Source of the DNA: Clostridia bacterium
GTDB lineage: Bacteria > Bacillota > Clostridia > Lachnospirales > Anaerotignaceae
Reading direction: 5' to 3'
DNA length: 49,180 nt
NCBI GenBank assembly: GCA_900757025.1
Contig: CAAEMG010000018.1
Location: forward strand, 1 to 49,180
A program made the translations under genes and the position numbers. Each line of letters starts with the position of its first letter. Positions within the stretch are counted from its first letter, which is position 1. The notes under the pieces were generated by a model. That model made no database searches, was not told the origin of the DNA, and saw only the letters and a list, made by a program, of their open reading frames with translations. This document shows positions 7,223 through 16,219 of this stretch, piece after piece.

Positions 7223-8290
7223 TTATTCAAAAGTATACCCACAGTTTTCGGGACATACGCATATCCATGTTTTGCCTTTGTTTAATTCCAAAGGATTTCC
7301 CTTTTCGTCAAACCATTTTGTAGGAGAATAATATGTGTCCTTGCTCCATGTTATGTTCTGCTTTCTGCCCATTGTTACAAGCGTTCCTTTGCCGCTGCCC
7401 ACAAGGCTTACTTCTCTTCTTCCCGCCTCGTCGCCTGATATTACATATATTGGTGCTTCCTGCAAAATAACATTTTTTACGGAAAGCTGCTCGCCTGTTA
7501 TATCATCAATTTGCGGCATATCGCTTTGGCTTCTTTCATAAAGCCCTGTTTGTGAATTAAATTTAAACTGCGAAATCTGATAATATGAATAAGGAATTGA
7601 AACAAAATCGGCATTTTCTCCCTCCGGCACAGTTTCCTCATCATAAAAAGAAAACATAGGCTCTTCTTCATATTTATCTCTATAGCCTTTTGCTTCGGCA
7701 CTTTTCTTTAAGCCTTCTGCGTCTGTGTATGAGCTGTGTTCATACATTCCCGCTCTGTTCATTCTTTCCTTGTCTCGCCAAAAAGCGTTGTCCCTCATGC
7801 CGTCAATATCGTTTATTCCTCTGTTTTTTATAGCTGCATAACCTGTCGGGCTACCGCCGTGATGAACATACACAGCGTCATTATCAAGGGCAAAATATGT
7901 AAAATAATCTCTTGCACTTCTTACAGGACCTATTTTTTCGGCGTCAAAATATTGAAAAACAGCAACTATTCTTGTTATTTCTCCTTCGGCAGGAACTTCA
8001 TAGAGTATATCCGCCTGTCCAATTCCGCTTTGGGGCAAAGCCTTATGCAGATTATTTATTGTTACGGCAAAAGGTCTTAAAACAGCCTTTTCTTCGTCTA
8101 TATATTCGCCCGTTAAAGGGCTTTGTGCCAGTCCTTCAAGGCTTTCCTCCTCTTCCTGAGGTTTCTCTTCTATTTCGGAAACAGAAGAAAGTGCCGAAAT
8201 TTCAGGCTCTTTTTGCACTTCTTCTGCCTTTTTTCCGCAGGAAGAAAATACAAGCACTGCCGCAAATAATAAATAAAACCGTTTTTTCAT
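7223..8290 (-). CDS. DUF3048 domain lipoprotein
   Basis: The 355-aa exported lipoprotein has a signal peptide of 17 residues ending in a lipobox-like VFSSC, so Cys18 would be lipidated. A Glu-rich linker (about residues 20-50) leads into the DUF3048 region: PFAVTINNLHKALPQSGIGQADILYE, RIVAVFQ, IGPVRSARDYF and VYVHHGGSPTGY. The family includes B. subtilis YerB and its function is unproven. GGGGG lies 7 bases before the ATG. The gene occupies the position between ybeY and cdd where B. subtilis has dgkA. Confidence 0.85.
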   Translation of the reverse strand: MKKRFYLLFAAVLVFSSCGKKAEEVQKEPEISALSSVSEIEEKPQEEEESLEGLAQSPLTGEYIDEEKAVLRPFAVTINNLHKALPQSGIGQADILYEVPAEGEITRIVAVFQYFDAEKIGPVRSARDYFTYFALDNDAVYVHHGGSPTGYAAIKNRGINDIDGMRDNAFWRDKERMNRAGMYEHSSYTDAEGLKKSAEAKGYRDKYEEEPMFSFYDEETVPEGENADFVSIPYSYYQISQFKFNSQTGLYERSQSDMPQIDDITGEQLSVKNVILQEAPIYVISGDEAGRREVSLVGSGKGTLVTMGRKQNITWSKDTYYSPTKWFDEKGNPLELNKGKTWICVCPENCGYTFE

Positions 8291-8310
8291 TGGCAATCCC
8301 CCTTTTTTGG

Positions 8311-8778
8311 TTATCTGCCTATACCTATGTTATCCATTATGGCTCTCTGTCTGCCGAACATTTCCTTTTCATCTTCCTCTGTCATATGATCATAACCCAT
8401 AAGATGGAGCATGCTGTGTGCCGTAAGAAAAGCAATTTCCCTTTCAAGGCTGTGTCCGTATTCCTCGGCCTGAGCTTTTGCTTTTTCAACGGATATTATT
8501 ATATCGCCAAGTATAATTTCCCCGTTTTCGTTTTTTTCGGGAATTTCTCCTTCTTCAAAGGTAAGCTGCGGAAAGCTCAAAACGTCCGTTTCTCTGTCGA
8601 TATTTCTAAACTGTTTGTTTATTTTATGAATTTCGCTATTTGTTACAAAAGAAAGGCTTATTTCGCAGTTTGGGTCAAAGTTTTCATATTTAAGGCTTTC
8701 TTCTGCTGCCTTTGTCACTATTTTTAAAAAATTTTCGTCAAAATTCCAGTCTGTTCTGTTGTCTGTCAAAAGTGTCAT
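8311..8778 (-). CDS. ybeY: Endoribonuclease YbeY
   Basis: The 155-aa zinc metalloprotein functions in 16S rRNA 3' end maturation and ribosome quality control. The zinc motif is His121, His125 and His131 in HSMLHLMGYDH. The conserved ETDVLSFP segment (residues 63-70) and GDIIIS (91-96) are present. Its ATG overlaps the TGA of pgpH (ATGA, 8775-8778), so translation is probably coupled. Confidence 0.95.
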   Translation of the reverse strand: MTLLTDNRTDWNFDENFLKIVTKAAEESLKYENFDPNCEISLSFVTNSEIHKINKQFRNIDRETDVLSFPQLTFEEGEIPEKNENGEIILGDIIISVEKAKAQAEEYGHSLEREIAFLTAHSMLHLMGYDHMTEEDEKEMFGRQRAIMDNIGIGR

Positions 8779-10892
8779 TTTTCTGTTTCTTCCTCTCTTT
8801 CTTTTTCCGCTTTAAGGGTTGCTTTTATTTCCTCTGCTTTAGGATAAGCCACTCTTTCGTGATACATTCCCTTAAACATTTTAAGAAAAGAATGTTTTAT
8901 TATTTCTATTTCTTTTAAATCCAGTCGGCAGTCATTAAGCTGACCGTCATCAAGTTTATCCTGAACAAGTGTATCTATTATTTTTTTCAAATCTTCCATT
9001 TCTTTTCCGGAAGACACCACAGAACGCACCGCAGCCTCTACAGTATCGGCAAGCATAACCACAGCTGCCTCTTTGCTTTGAGGAATCGGGCCGGGATAAC
9101 GGAAATCACTTTCATGTGTAATTTCTCCGCTTTTTTCCTTGGCATTTTTCATATAAAAATATTTAACAAGTGTTGTGCCGTGGTGTTGGCGAATAATATC
9201 TTTTATAACTTCCGGCAGTTTATATTGCTCGGCAAGTTTAACTCCGTTTTCAACGTGTTCTATTATCATTTTTGCACTTATGTATGGGTCCAAATCTTCA
9301 TGCACGTTTTTATCTATCTGGTTTTCGCTGAAATATCTCGGATTTATAAGTTTTCCTATGTCATGGTAATATGCTCCTGCCCTTGCCAGTGCCTCATCTG
9401 CATATATGTCGTATGCCGCCGTTTCAGCAAGGTTTGCCACAACAAGGCTGTGATGATATGTTCCCGGTGTTTCTATCATAAGCCTTCTCATAAGGTCATT
9501 ATTGGGGTTTGTATGATCGGCAAGGCGGAATTTTGTGTTTATGCCGAAAATATTTTCCCATATAGGCAAACTTCCCACTGCAATAATTACCGATACAACT
9601 CCTGTAAGACCCGACAAAAGAGAATATCTGAATATTGAAATATCTATGCTTTTAAGCAGAAACGCCTGTGTTGTTATGTATGAAAGCATATTTACAAAGC
9701 CAACCGAAACAGACACAACAAATATCATTGAACGCTTTTTTGTATAATGAAGTATAACAGAGGCAAATGTTCCCGTTATAAGGCTGTAGAGAAGAAAATC
9801 AACGCCTCCCCTAAATATTACAGTTGCCACTATACACAAAAAAACATTCATTGATACGGCTGTTTTTGGTTTTAAAAGCACCGTTACAAGCATTGCAAAA
9901 AGGCTTACGGGAACTACGGCATAATTTTCAAGATTTGCCGAAATAGCAATTATAATAATTTCAAGAACATATATAAAAAATAAAACTTTAAGTGAATTTC
10001 CGTATTCCAGAAGTTTGTGCTGTGTACTTTTTATAAAAAGGAAAAATACAGCAAAAGTAATTAAAACAATAAATGTGTTTATTACAAAAAGAAGTTTGTT
10101 TCCGCTGAGAGTTGTATCGGTATAGCCAAGGGCATTTAAAATTTCATATTGTTCCTGTGTTATTATTTCGCCCTCGTCAACTATTTTTTGGTCTTTAAGT
10201 ATCATTACCGGCTCAACTTCGTCCATTTTTTTCTGTTTTGCCGCCTCAACAGCCTCTTTGTCAAGCACAAGGTTTGGCTCTATAACGGCTCTGGAAACGG
10301 CTTTTGCCATTACTTTAAGGTCATTGTTCCAAGAAAGGGCATCAAAGGCAGAATCTGAAGTTTCATATGCTTTTTGAAGTGTATCTTCCGTTATGCCTTG
10401 GTCAAAAGATGATTTTACGACATTTTTTATATCAGAAATAAAATTGTTTTTTTCAGCGGAAGAAAGGCTGTTGTATGCCGCATATTTTTCAGCCGTAAGG
10501 GCAACGGGAATATTTATTACCGTTTCTATTTTATATTCGGCTTTTTCCCCTGTTCTTTCCGATAAAGAATTTATTTTTTCAAGTTCGCCGTCAACAATGT
10601 CAAAATATTCATTTATTTTGTTCATTGCCGAAAACTCTATTTCGTCGTCATGCTCATATAAAGGACCGACTGTGTCTGCCGCCTGCTGTTTAAGTTTTTC
10701 TGTGGCAATGGCATTTTCAACGGTTTTTTCGGCAACATATTTTTTGGGCGAAACGGCACCAACCCTTATTGGATCTGTGCTTAAAACAGCTCCGTTTGAT
10801 ATAAGCAGACATATTGTCATAAGGCAGGCAATAACAAGCATAACCGCATTTATAAAATTTCGTTTTTTATTTTTTTCTGTTAAAGACTCCAT
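8775..10892 (-). CDS. pgpH: Cyclic-di-AMP phosphodiesterase PgpH (7TMR-HD)
   Basis: The 705-aa membrane protein has an N-terminal membrane segment (about residues 13-35), a large extracytoplasmic domain (about 40-265), a seven-helix membrane domain (about 270-465) and a cytoplasmic HD phosphohydrolase domain. The metal site shows as His510-Asp511 in GAYYHDIGK, with RQHHGTT downstream and an earlier ETPGTYHHSLVVANLAE segment. Family members degrade c-di-AMP and so affect osmotic and wall homeostasis. Here it lies between phoH and ybeY, as in B. subtilis (yqfF) and Listeria. Confidence 0.93.
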   Translation of the reverse strand: MESLTEKNKKRNFINAVMLVIACLMTICLLISNGAVLSTDPIRVGAVSPKKYVAEKTVENAIATEKLKQQAADTVGPLYEHDDEIEFSAMNKINEYFDIVDGELEKINSLSERTGEKAEYKIETVINIPVALTAEKYAAYNSLSSAEKNNFISDIKNVVKSSFDQGITEDTLQKAYETSDSAFDALSWNNDLKVMAKAVSRAVIEPNLVLDKEAVEAAKQKKMDEVEPVMILKDQKIVDEGEIITQEQYEILNALGYTDTTLSGNKLLFVINTFIVLITFAVFFLFIKSTQHKLLEYGNSLKVLFFIYVLEIIIIAISANLENYAVVPVSLFAMLVTVLLKPKTAVSMNVFLCIVATVIFRGGVDFLLYSLITGTFASVILHYTKKRSMIFVVSVSVGFVNMLSYITTQAFLLKSIDISIFRYSLLSGLTGVVSVIIAVGSLPIWENIFGINTKFRLADHTNPNNDLMRRLMIETPGTYHHSLVVANLAETAAYDIYADEALARAGAYYHDIGKLINPRYFSENQIDKNVHEDLDPYISAKMIIEHVENGVKLAEQYKLPEVIKDIIRQHHGTTLVKYFYMKNAKEKSGEITHESDFRYPGPIPQSKEAAVVMLADTVEAAVRSVVSSGKEMEDLKKIIDTLVQDKLDDGQLNDCRLDLKEIEIIKHSFLKMFKGMYHERVAYPKAEEIKATLKAEKEREEETEK

Positions 10893-10931
10893 ATCTTTTT
10901 TTCACTTCCGTATAAATTAAAGCTGACTATG

Positions 10932-11963
10932 TTATCTTGTATTTCTTCTTATGAAAGCTCGTTTTCTTTTTTCTTCTTCTTTTCTTTCTCTTGAGGCCTG
11001 TTTTCTTTCATCTGCCTTTTCATATGCGTTTATAATTTTCTGTACAAGAGGGTGACGAACAACATCTTTGTTTGTTAAAGTCATTATGCCTATGCCCTCT
11101 ATATTTTTAAGTATATTTGCTGCGTCCGTAAGTCCGCTTCTTTTTCCTTCTCCAAGGTCAACCTGTGTAAGGTCGCCTGTTACAACTGCTTTTGAACCGT
11201 ATCCTATACGTGTAAGGAACATTTTCATCTGCTCCGGAGTTGTATTTTGTGCCTCATCAAGCACAATAAAAGCATTATCAAGCGTTCTGCCTCTCATATA
11301 CGCAAGAGGAGCAACCTCTATAAGACCTTTTTCCATATTTTTTGCAAACTGCTCTGCACCCATAATTTCATAAAGTGCGTCATAAAGAGGTCTTAAATAC
11401 GGGTCAACCTTCTGCTGAAGGTCTCCGGGAAGAAAGCCAAGTTTTTCTCCTGCCTCTATTGCCGGCCTTGTAAGTATAATTCTGTTTACCTCGTTATTTT
11501 TAAACGCCGTTATGGCCATAGCCATAGCAAGGTATGTTTTTCCTGTTCCGGCAGGGCCTATGCCGAAAACTATTGTATCTTTTCTTATCATGTCCACATA
11601 TTTTTTCTGGCCCACTGTTTTCGGTCTTAAAGGTCTGCCGTTTACCGTAAGGCATATAAGGTCGTCATGGAGAGCATCAATTTCTCCTTCATCGGCTGTT
11701 TTTTCTTTAACGGCTTCTACAATATAGCCCAAAGACTGCTCTGTTATTTCCTCGTTTTTTTCAAGAGAGGCTTTTATGTGTTCTATAACCGATGCCGCAG
11801 CTTCGGCGTTTCTTCTTTCGCCAACTATTTTTATTGCGCCTTCCCTGTTTACTATTCTTACGCCAAATTCCTTTTCTATTTTTTTAACATTGCCGTCAAA
11901 TTGTCCGAAAACAGAGGCAACGTCATCGGTTTGAACCGTTATTATCATTTCCTGTGATTCCAT
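10932..11963 (-). CDS. phoH: PhoH-like ATPase (YbeZ/YlaK family)
   Basis: The 343-aa protein has an N-terminal KH-like region (about residues 10-70) and a PhoH ATPase core. Walker A is GPAGTGKT at residues 136-143 and Walker B is FIVLDEAQNTT. The VTGDLTQVDLG motif is present. The Lys/Arg/Glu-rich C-terminal tail (about 315-343) may bind RNA. Family members act with YbeY in RNA or ribosome metabolism, which fits the neighbourhood. The start at 11963 overlaps the end of yqfD by 41 bases; AAGGAG lies somewhat far upstream (about 12 bases). Confidence 0.93.
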   Translation of the reverse strand: MESQEMIITVQTDDVASVFGQFDGNVKKIEKEFGVRIVNREGAIKIVGERRNAEAAASVIEHIKASLEKNEEITEQSLGYIVEAVKEKTADEGEIDALHDDLICLTVNGRPLRPKTVGQKKYVDMIRKDTIVFGIGPAGTGKTYLAMAMAITAFKNNEVNRIILTRPAIEAGEKLGFLPGDLQQKVDPYLRPLYDALYEIMGAEQFAKNMEKGLIEVAPLAYMRGRTLDNAFIVLDEAQNTTPEQMKMFLTRIGYGSKAVVTGDLTQVDLGEGKRSGLTDAANILKNIEGIGIMTLTNKDVVRHPLVQKIINAYEKADERKQASRERKEEEKRKRAFIRRNTR

Positions 11964-13173
11964 TTGTTACAAATTCTCCTTGTATGTTATTTGTCTGTAT
12001 TTGTTTTCCTATATTTTCAATTACAAGCAGTTCCGTTTCGGCATTTAGAAATTTTTCATCACTGCTTGTAACGGTTTTTTCGTCAAAAACATATGCGTCG
12101 TCTTTCAGTATTTCTTCTTTCTTTTCATCTATTGCTTTTTGAAGTTCTTTTAATACTTCTTTCTCCGTAAGGCTATGTATGTTTTCCTCAAAATACTCTG
12201 CACGTATTTTTTCCGCCCCAAAAGGAAGTTTAAAATCTCCCATTCCAAATGTAAATTTTTTTTCCGGAACACTTTCAAAATCATTTTCTTCATCAGGCTT
12301 AAAAAACTCAAATGCCTTCTTTCCGCAAAAAAATCTGTAATAATACTTGCTTTCCCCTGTCGGCTTTTTTTCTTTTTTTGAAAGAGGTATCTGTGTATTA
12401 AAAGAATATACGGTTTTTGCCATAACTTTTCCTTTTGCACTTTCATATTTTCTTGCAGTTTCAGTTTCACCATCTTTAAGTATAACTTCACCTTTTATAA
12501 GCATATCGCCTTTTTCGACGACATCTCCTGCCTGTGCAAAAGCCGTTCCGCCTTCTGTAAGTATGCTTTCTATAATTCCGTCTTTTTCGGCAACTATGTC
12601 TGTGCAGTATTTTGTTGAGGTTTCTTTTTCGGGTTTTTTAATTGTTTCGGCAACGGAAACAACTATTTTTGTGCCTTTTTTGTTTACGGCTGCCCATGCC
12701 ACATCGTCAAAATTAAGTATTATTTTCCGTCCAAGAGCTTTTAAATCAGTTTTGTCTTTCAGCCTTCCTGCGGCAACGCCGTTTTCTTTGCAAAATTCAA
12801 GCAGTTTCTCTGTAGATACCCTTTCGTTGCCCTCTGTTTCCACAACCCATATAAACCTTGTCATTACAAAAACAATAATAAGGAAAAAAACTATTCCTGC
12901 CGAGAACCCACGTCTTTTAAACAAATCTTTAAGTATAAAAGGCATACCGCATTTTTTTATAATCTCAGCTTTGCATCCGCTTTTTTCGGCACATTCCCTG
13001 AAAATTTCAAGACTTTTAAGGGCAACTTTCATTATTCTTTCATTGCCTGCATATTTAATATCCCACATACGGACTCCGCTTATAAGTGCCAGATTTATAA
13101 ATCTTTCTGCCGAAAAGCCTGTTATTCTTATAATAACATATCCGCTTAAATAATTCCATAACTGCCAAAACAT
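11923..13173 (-). CDS. yqfD: Sporulation protein YqfD
   Basis: The 416-aa protein belongs to the YqfD family, whose genes in Bacillus belong to the mother-cell SigE regulon. A soluble N-terminal part (WQLWNYLSGYVIIRITGFSAERFIN) is followed by one strong membrane segment (about residues 90-112) and a long extracytoplasmic part with EGN.R, a GVAAGRLKDK segment and VSVAET. GGGGAG precedes the ATG. yqfC lies 15 bases upstream and the pair is always adjacent in spore formers, which identifies the host as an endospore lineage. Confidence 0.9.
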   Translation of the reverse strand: MFWQLWNYLSGYVIIRITGFSAERFINLALISGVRMWDIKYAGNERIMKVALKSLEIFRECAEKSGCKAEIIKKCGMPFILKDLFKRRGFSAGIVFFLIIVFVMTRFIWVVETEGNERVSTEKLLEFCKENGVAAGRLKDKTDLKALGRKIILNFDDVAWAAVNKKGTKIVVSVAETIKKPEKETSTKYCTDIVAEKDGIIESILTEGGTAFAQAGDVVEKGDMLIKGEVILKDGETETARKYESAKGKVMAKTVYSFNTQIPLSKKEKKPTGESKYYYRFFCGKKAFEFFKPDEENDFESVPEKKFTFGMGDFKLPFGAEKIRAEYFEENIHSLTEKEVLKELQKAIDEKKEEILKDDAYVFDEKTVTSSDEKFLNAETELLVIENIGKQIQTNNIQGEFVTNGITGNDNNGSNR

Positions 13174-13188
13174 ATTGCTCTCCCCAAA

Positions 13189-13452
13189 TCAGATAAATTT
13201 TATTGACGTTATTTTTCCCTCTGCCACAACACAGCCTTCAGCCAGTTCTTTTATTTCCATGTTTTCTCCTTCTATCTCCGCCATGCCTTCCGATGTATTT
13301 ATTCTTAAAACATCTGTTTCGTATTTTGCTATGCCTTTTGGATTTTCTATTATTATTTTTTCTCTGCCCACTGCCGTAAATACGGTTACGCTGCCCACAG
13401 CCTCCGACGGTATTTCAAAGCTTTCGGAAACAATCTTTCTTATTCCCTTCAT
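13189..13452 (-). CDS. yqfC: Sporulation protein YqfC
   Basis: The 87-aa protein shows the YqfC/YabP-like fold pattern: a short basic start, GSVTVFTAVGREKIIIENPKG and then alternating hydrophobic strands. GGCGGTGA lies before the ATG. It is the first gene of the minus-strand unit that runs to the sortase. I could not convincingly place a SigE promoter upstream. Confidence 0.88.
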   Translation of the reverse strand: MKGIRKIVSESFEIPSEAVGSVTVFTAVGREKIIIENPKGIAKYETDVLRINTSEGMAEIEGENMEIKELAEGCVVAEGKITSIKFI

Positions 13453-13789
13453 TTTTATTCACCGCCAAACACAATTTATTTCCGTTTACTATCATATGTT
13501 TAAACAGTTTTATTAATTACACATTCCAAATTCTGTAATTTTGTATATTTTGACGATATATTTTTGTCATTTACATTAAATTTTTTATTTTTGCACCGCA
13601 TTTTACTTTAATAATTAACATTTTCTTAATTGAAAAACTATATAAAAAGATGTATTATATTTAATATGCCTTTTTAGGCACATAAGCCTTAAAGCTATAG
13701 ATATTGTGCATAAAAAGATACAAAAAAAGTTTATTGTGTCAGAAATGGTTTTCATAAACTTTACTATATATTTTTCGGAGGTAGATATA
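13453..13789. promoter_or_regulatory. Divergent yqfC/mreB intergenic region
   Basis: This 337-bp gap has no gene. It holds the mreB promoter and leader on the plus side and must hold the yqfC promoter on the minus side. It is very AT-rich between 13510 and 13620. Two short inverted repeats lie in the mreB leader (TATGCC..GGCA near 13666-13680 and the 9-bp pair at 13726/13762). Confidence 0.6.
13630..13658 (+). promoter_or_regulatory. Promoter of the mreB operon
   Basis: TTGAAA at 13630-13635 and TATTAT at 13653-13658 are separated by 17 bases, a good SigA-type match. Transcription should start near 13665, giving a leader of about 125 nt. Confidence 0.75.
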
Positions 13790-14818
13790 ATGTTTTCAAG
13801 AGATATGGGTATAGACTTGGGTACAGCCAACACCCTTGTATATGTTAAAGGAAAGGGCATAGTTGTAAACGAGCCTTCTGTTGTTGCCGTAAACACAGTA
13901 ACAAAAGAAGTTCTTGCCGTAGGCAACGAAGCTAAAGAAATGATAGGCCGTACACCGGGCAACATAGTTGCAATCCGTCCCATGAAAGACGGCGTTATTG
14001 CCGATTTTGACATAACGCAGGCTATGCTTCGCTATTTTATAGGCAAAGCATACACACGTTCACTTTTCGGTCCAAAACCAAGAGTTATTGTATGCGTTCC
14101 TTCTGGCGTAACAGAAGTTGAAAAACGTGCCGTTATGGAAGCCACAGTTGGCGCAGGAGCAAAAAACAACGATGCGTACCTTATAGAAGAACCTATGGCT
14201 GCATCAATAGGTGCCGGTCTTCCCGTTGAAGAACCTGCCGGAAGCATGGTTGTTGATATCGGCGGCGGTACAAGCGAGGTTGCCGTTATTTCCCTTGGAG
14301 GCATAGTTACAAGCACATCTCTTCGTGTTGCAGGAGATAAAATAGACTCATATATTGTAGATTACATCAAAAAAGAATATAACCTTGCCATAGGCGACCG
14401 TACAGCAGAAGAAATCAAAATTTCAATAGGCTGTGCTTTCCCTAAGGAAACAGAAGAAACTCTCGATATAAGAGGAAGAGACCTTATAAGCGGCCTTCCA
14501 AAAACAATTACAGTTACATCAACCGAAATTCTCGGTGCAATAGCCGAACCTATAGCAAAAATCGTTGAATGTATTAAACAGACTCTTGAGTCAACACCAC
14601 CTGAACTTGCAGCCGATATTATGGAATACGGCATAACCCTTACAGGCGGCGGCGCACTTCTTGCAGGGCTTGACAAACTTATTACACAGGAAACGGGAAT
14701 GCCAGTTAATATTGCCAACGAACCTCTTAACTGTGTTGTTATGGGAACAGGCATGGTGCTTGAGCATATCGAAACACTCAAAACAGTTCTTGTTTCTCCC
14801 AAAAAACTCAGAATGTAA
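13790..14818 (+). CDS. mreB: Rod shape-determining protein MreB
   Basis: The 342-aa actin homologue forms membrane-associated filaments that guide lateral wall synthesis. Phosphate-1 motif GIDLGTANTLVYV is at the N-terminus; phosphate-2 motif VVDIGGGTSEVAVIS and the adenosine motif LTGGGALLAGLD are present. A CGGAGG site at 13776-13781 sets ATG 13790; the frame is open further upstream but those starts lack a ribosome site. It is the first gene of the mre-min cluster. Confidence 0.97.
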   Translation: MFSRDMGIDLGTANTLVYVKGKGIVVNEPSVVAVNTVTKEVLAVGNEAKEMIGRTPGNIVAIRPMKDGVIADFDITQAMLRYFIGKAYTRSLFGPKPRVIVCVPSGVTEVEKRAVMEATVGAGAKNNDAYLIEEPMAASIGAGLPVEEPAGSMVVDIGGGTSEVAVISLGGIVTSTSLRVAGDKIDSYIVDYIKKEYNLAIGDRTAEEIKISIGCAFPKETEETLDIRGRDLISGLPKTITVTSTEILGAIAEPIAKIVECIKQTLESTPPELAADIMEYGITLTGGGALLAGLDKLITQETGMPVNIANEPLNCVVMGTGMVLEHIETLKTVLVSPKKLRM

Positions 14819-14836
14819 TTTTAAGGAGAGCTGAAA

Positions 14837-15682
14837 TTGAACTTTTTTAACGATTACAAAAAACAGATATTTACCATAGTGGCTGTTATTCTTGCAATAA
14901 CAGCCGTTATAACCATGGGCAGAAAAAGCAACGCCACATTTATAGACAATACTCTCGGCTTTGTAATCACACCTGTTCAAAACGTAACTTCCTCTGTAGG
15001 CGACTGGTTCAGCAAAAAAATAGGCAATATAAAAAGCGATACTTCCCTTGAAACACAAAACGAAGAACTCAAGGCAAAAGTTGAGCTTTTGGAAGCGGAA
15101 AACAAACGTCTTTCTCTTTACGAAGATGAAAACAAACGTCTTTCAAAACTTCTTGAAATTTCTCAGAAATATGCCAAATATGACACCACAGGGGCAGATA
15201 TAATTGCCAAAGATCCGGGAAACTGGTACTACACATTCCTTATAGATAAAGGCACAAAAGATAAACTTTCTTCCGATATGGTTCTTGTAAGTGCCGGAGG
15301 CCTTGTGGGCAAAATAACAGAAACAGGATATATTTATTCCAAAGCGCAGTCTATACTTGACAGCCGCAGTGCCGTTGCGGCAATGAGCCTTCGTACAGGC
15401 GATTTGGGCGTTGTTAAAGGCGACTACTCCCTCATGGATGAAGGCCTTTGCAAAATGGAATATATCGACGCAGACAGCGAAATAATGCAGGGCGACGAAA
15501 TAGTTACATCAAACCTCAGCGATGTTTACCCTGCCGGAATAACAATAGGCTATGTAAAAGAAATTGTTACCGACAAAAACGGCCTTACAAAATATGCGGT
15601 TATAGAACCCGATGTTGATTTTAAACATCTTTCAACACTTTTGGTTGTGCTTAACAAAAAAGAAGGAGTGACAGAGCCTTGA
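14837..15682 (+). CDS. mreC: Rod shape-determining protein MreC
   Basis: The 281-aa protein has a short cytoplasmic start, one membrane helix (about residues 10-28), a coiled coil (about 70-105, with repeated Glu/Leu and ENKRLS units) and the two beta domains typical of MreC (GADIIAKDPGNWYYTFLIDKG, GGLVGKI, SRSAVAAMS). The start is TTG behind AAGGAGAG. It scaffolds PBP2 and RodA in the elongasome. The TGA overlaps the mreD start. Confidence 0.95.
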   Translation: MNFFNDYKKQIFTIVAVILAITAVITMGRKSNATFIDNTLGFVITPVQNVTSSVGDWFSKKIGNIKSDTSLETQNEELKAKVELLEAENKRLSLYEDENKRLSKLLEISQKYAKYDTTGADIIAKDPGNWYYTFLIDKGTKDKLSSDMVLVSAGGLVGKITETGYIYSKAQSILDSRSAVAAMSLRTGDLGVVKGDYSLMDEGLCKMEYIDADSEIMQGDEIVTSNLSDVYPAGITIGYVKEIVTDKNGLTKYAVIEPDVDFKHLSTLLVVLNKKEGVTEP

Positions 15683-16203
15683 GAAGAGTTTTATGGACAG
15701 CGGCAATACTTGCCTTAAATCTCATTTTTCAATCCTCTGTGCTGCCTTTTTTCAAAATAAGAGGAATTATACCAAACACAGCCCTTGTTATCATAATATC
15801 TTTTTCTCTTTTAAGAGGCAGTTTCGAGGGCTGTCTTACGGGTTTTGGCGCAGGTCTTTTACAGGACATTTTTTTCGGCAATTCCCTTGGCTACTATGCT
15901 CTTTTGGGAACACTTACAGGTTATCTTTGCGGAAAGTTTAATCACGGCTTTTTCAGGGAGAATTATGCCACACCTGTTATATTAAGCGCTGTAGCTGCCA
16001 TAGTTTACGAAACGGCTGTATATATTACAGGTTTTCTTTTTGCGGGAAATCTTCACTATTTGCATTTTCTTTTAAACCTTATACTGCCTGAGGCAGTTTA
16101 TACGGCTATAGTAACTTTTGTAATATACAGAATATTGTTTTCAATAAACGACCATATTGAAAACAAAGACAAATATAAAAGAAAACTTTTCACTATAAAG
16201 TAA
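15679..16203 (+). CDS. mreD: Rod shape-determining protein MreD
   Basis: The 174-aa integral membrane protein has five or six hydrophobic segments. Conserved LLRGSFEGCLTGFGAGLLQD and FGNSLGYYALLGTLTGYLCG stretches identify MreD. The TTG start overlaps the mreC stop (TTGA) and AAGGAG lies about 11 bases upstream. Confidence 0.92.
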   Translation: MRRVLWTAAILALNLIFQSSVLPFFKIRGIIPNTALVIIISFSLLRGSFEGCLTGFGAGLLQDIFFGNSLGYYALLGTLTGYLCGKFNHGFFRENYATPVILSAVAAIVYETAVYITGFLFAGNLHYLHFLLNLILPEAVYTAIVTFVIYRILFSINDHIENKDKYKRKLFTIK

Positions 16204-16219
16204 TTTTTGTGGAGGAAAA

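Noticed and set aside
13453..13560. SigE promoter upstream of yqfC
   Set aside because: A CATATGAT resembling a SigE -10 is present, but no suitable -35 is found at the right spacing.
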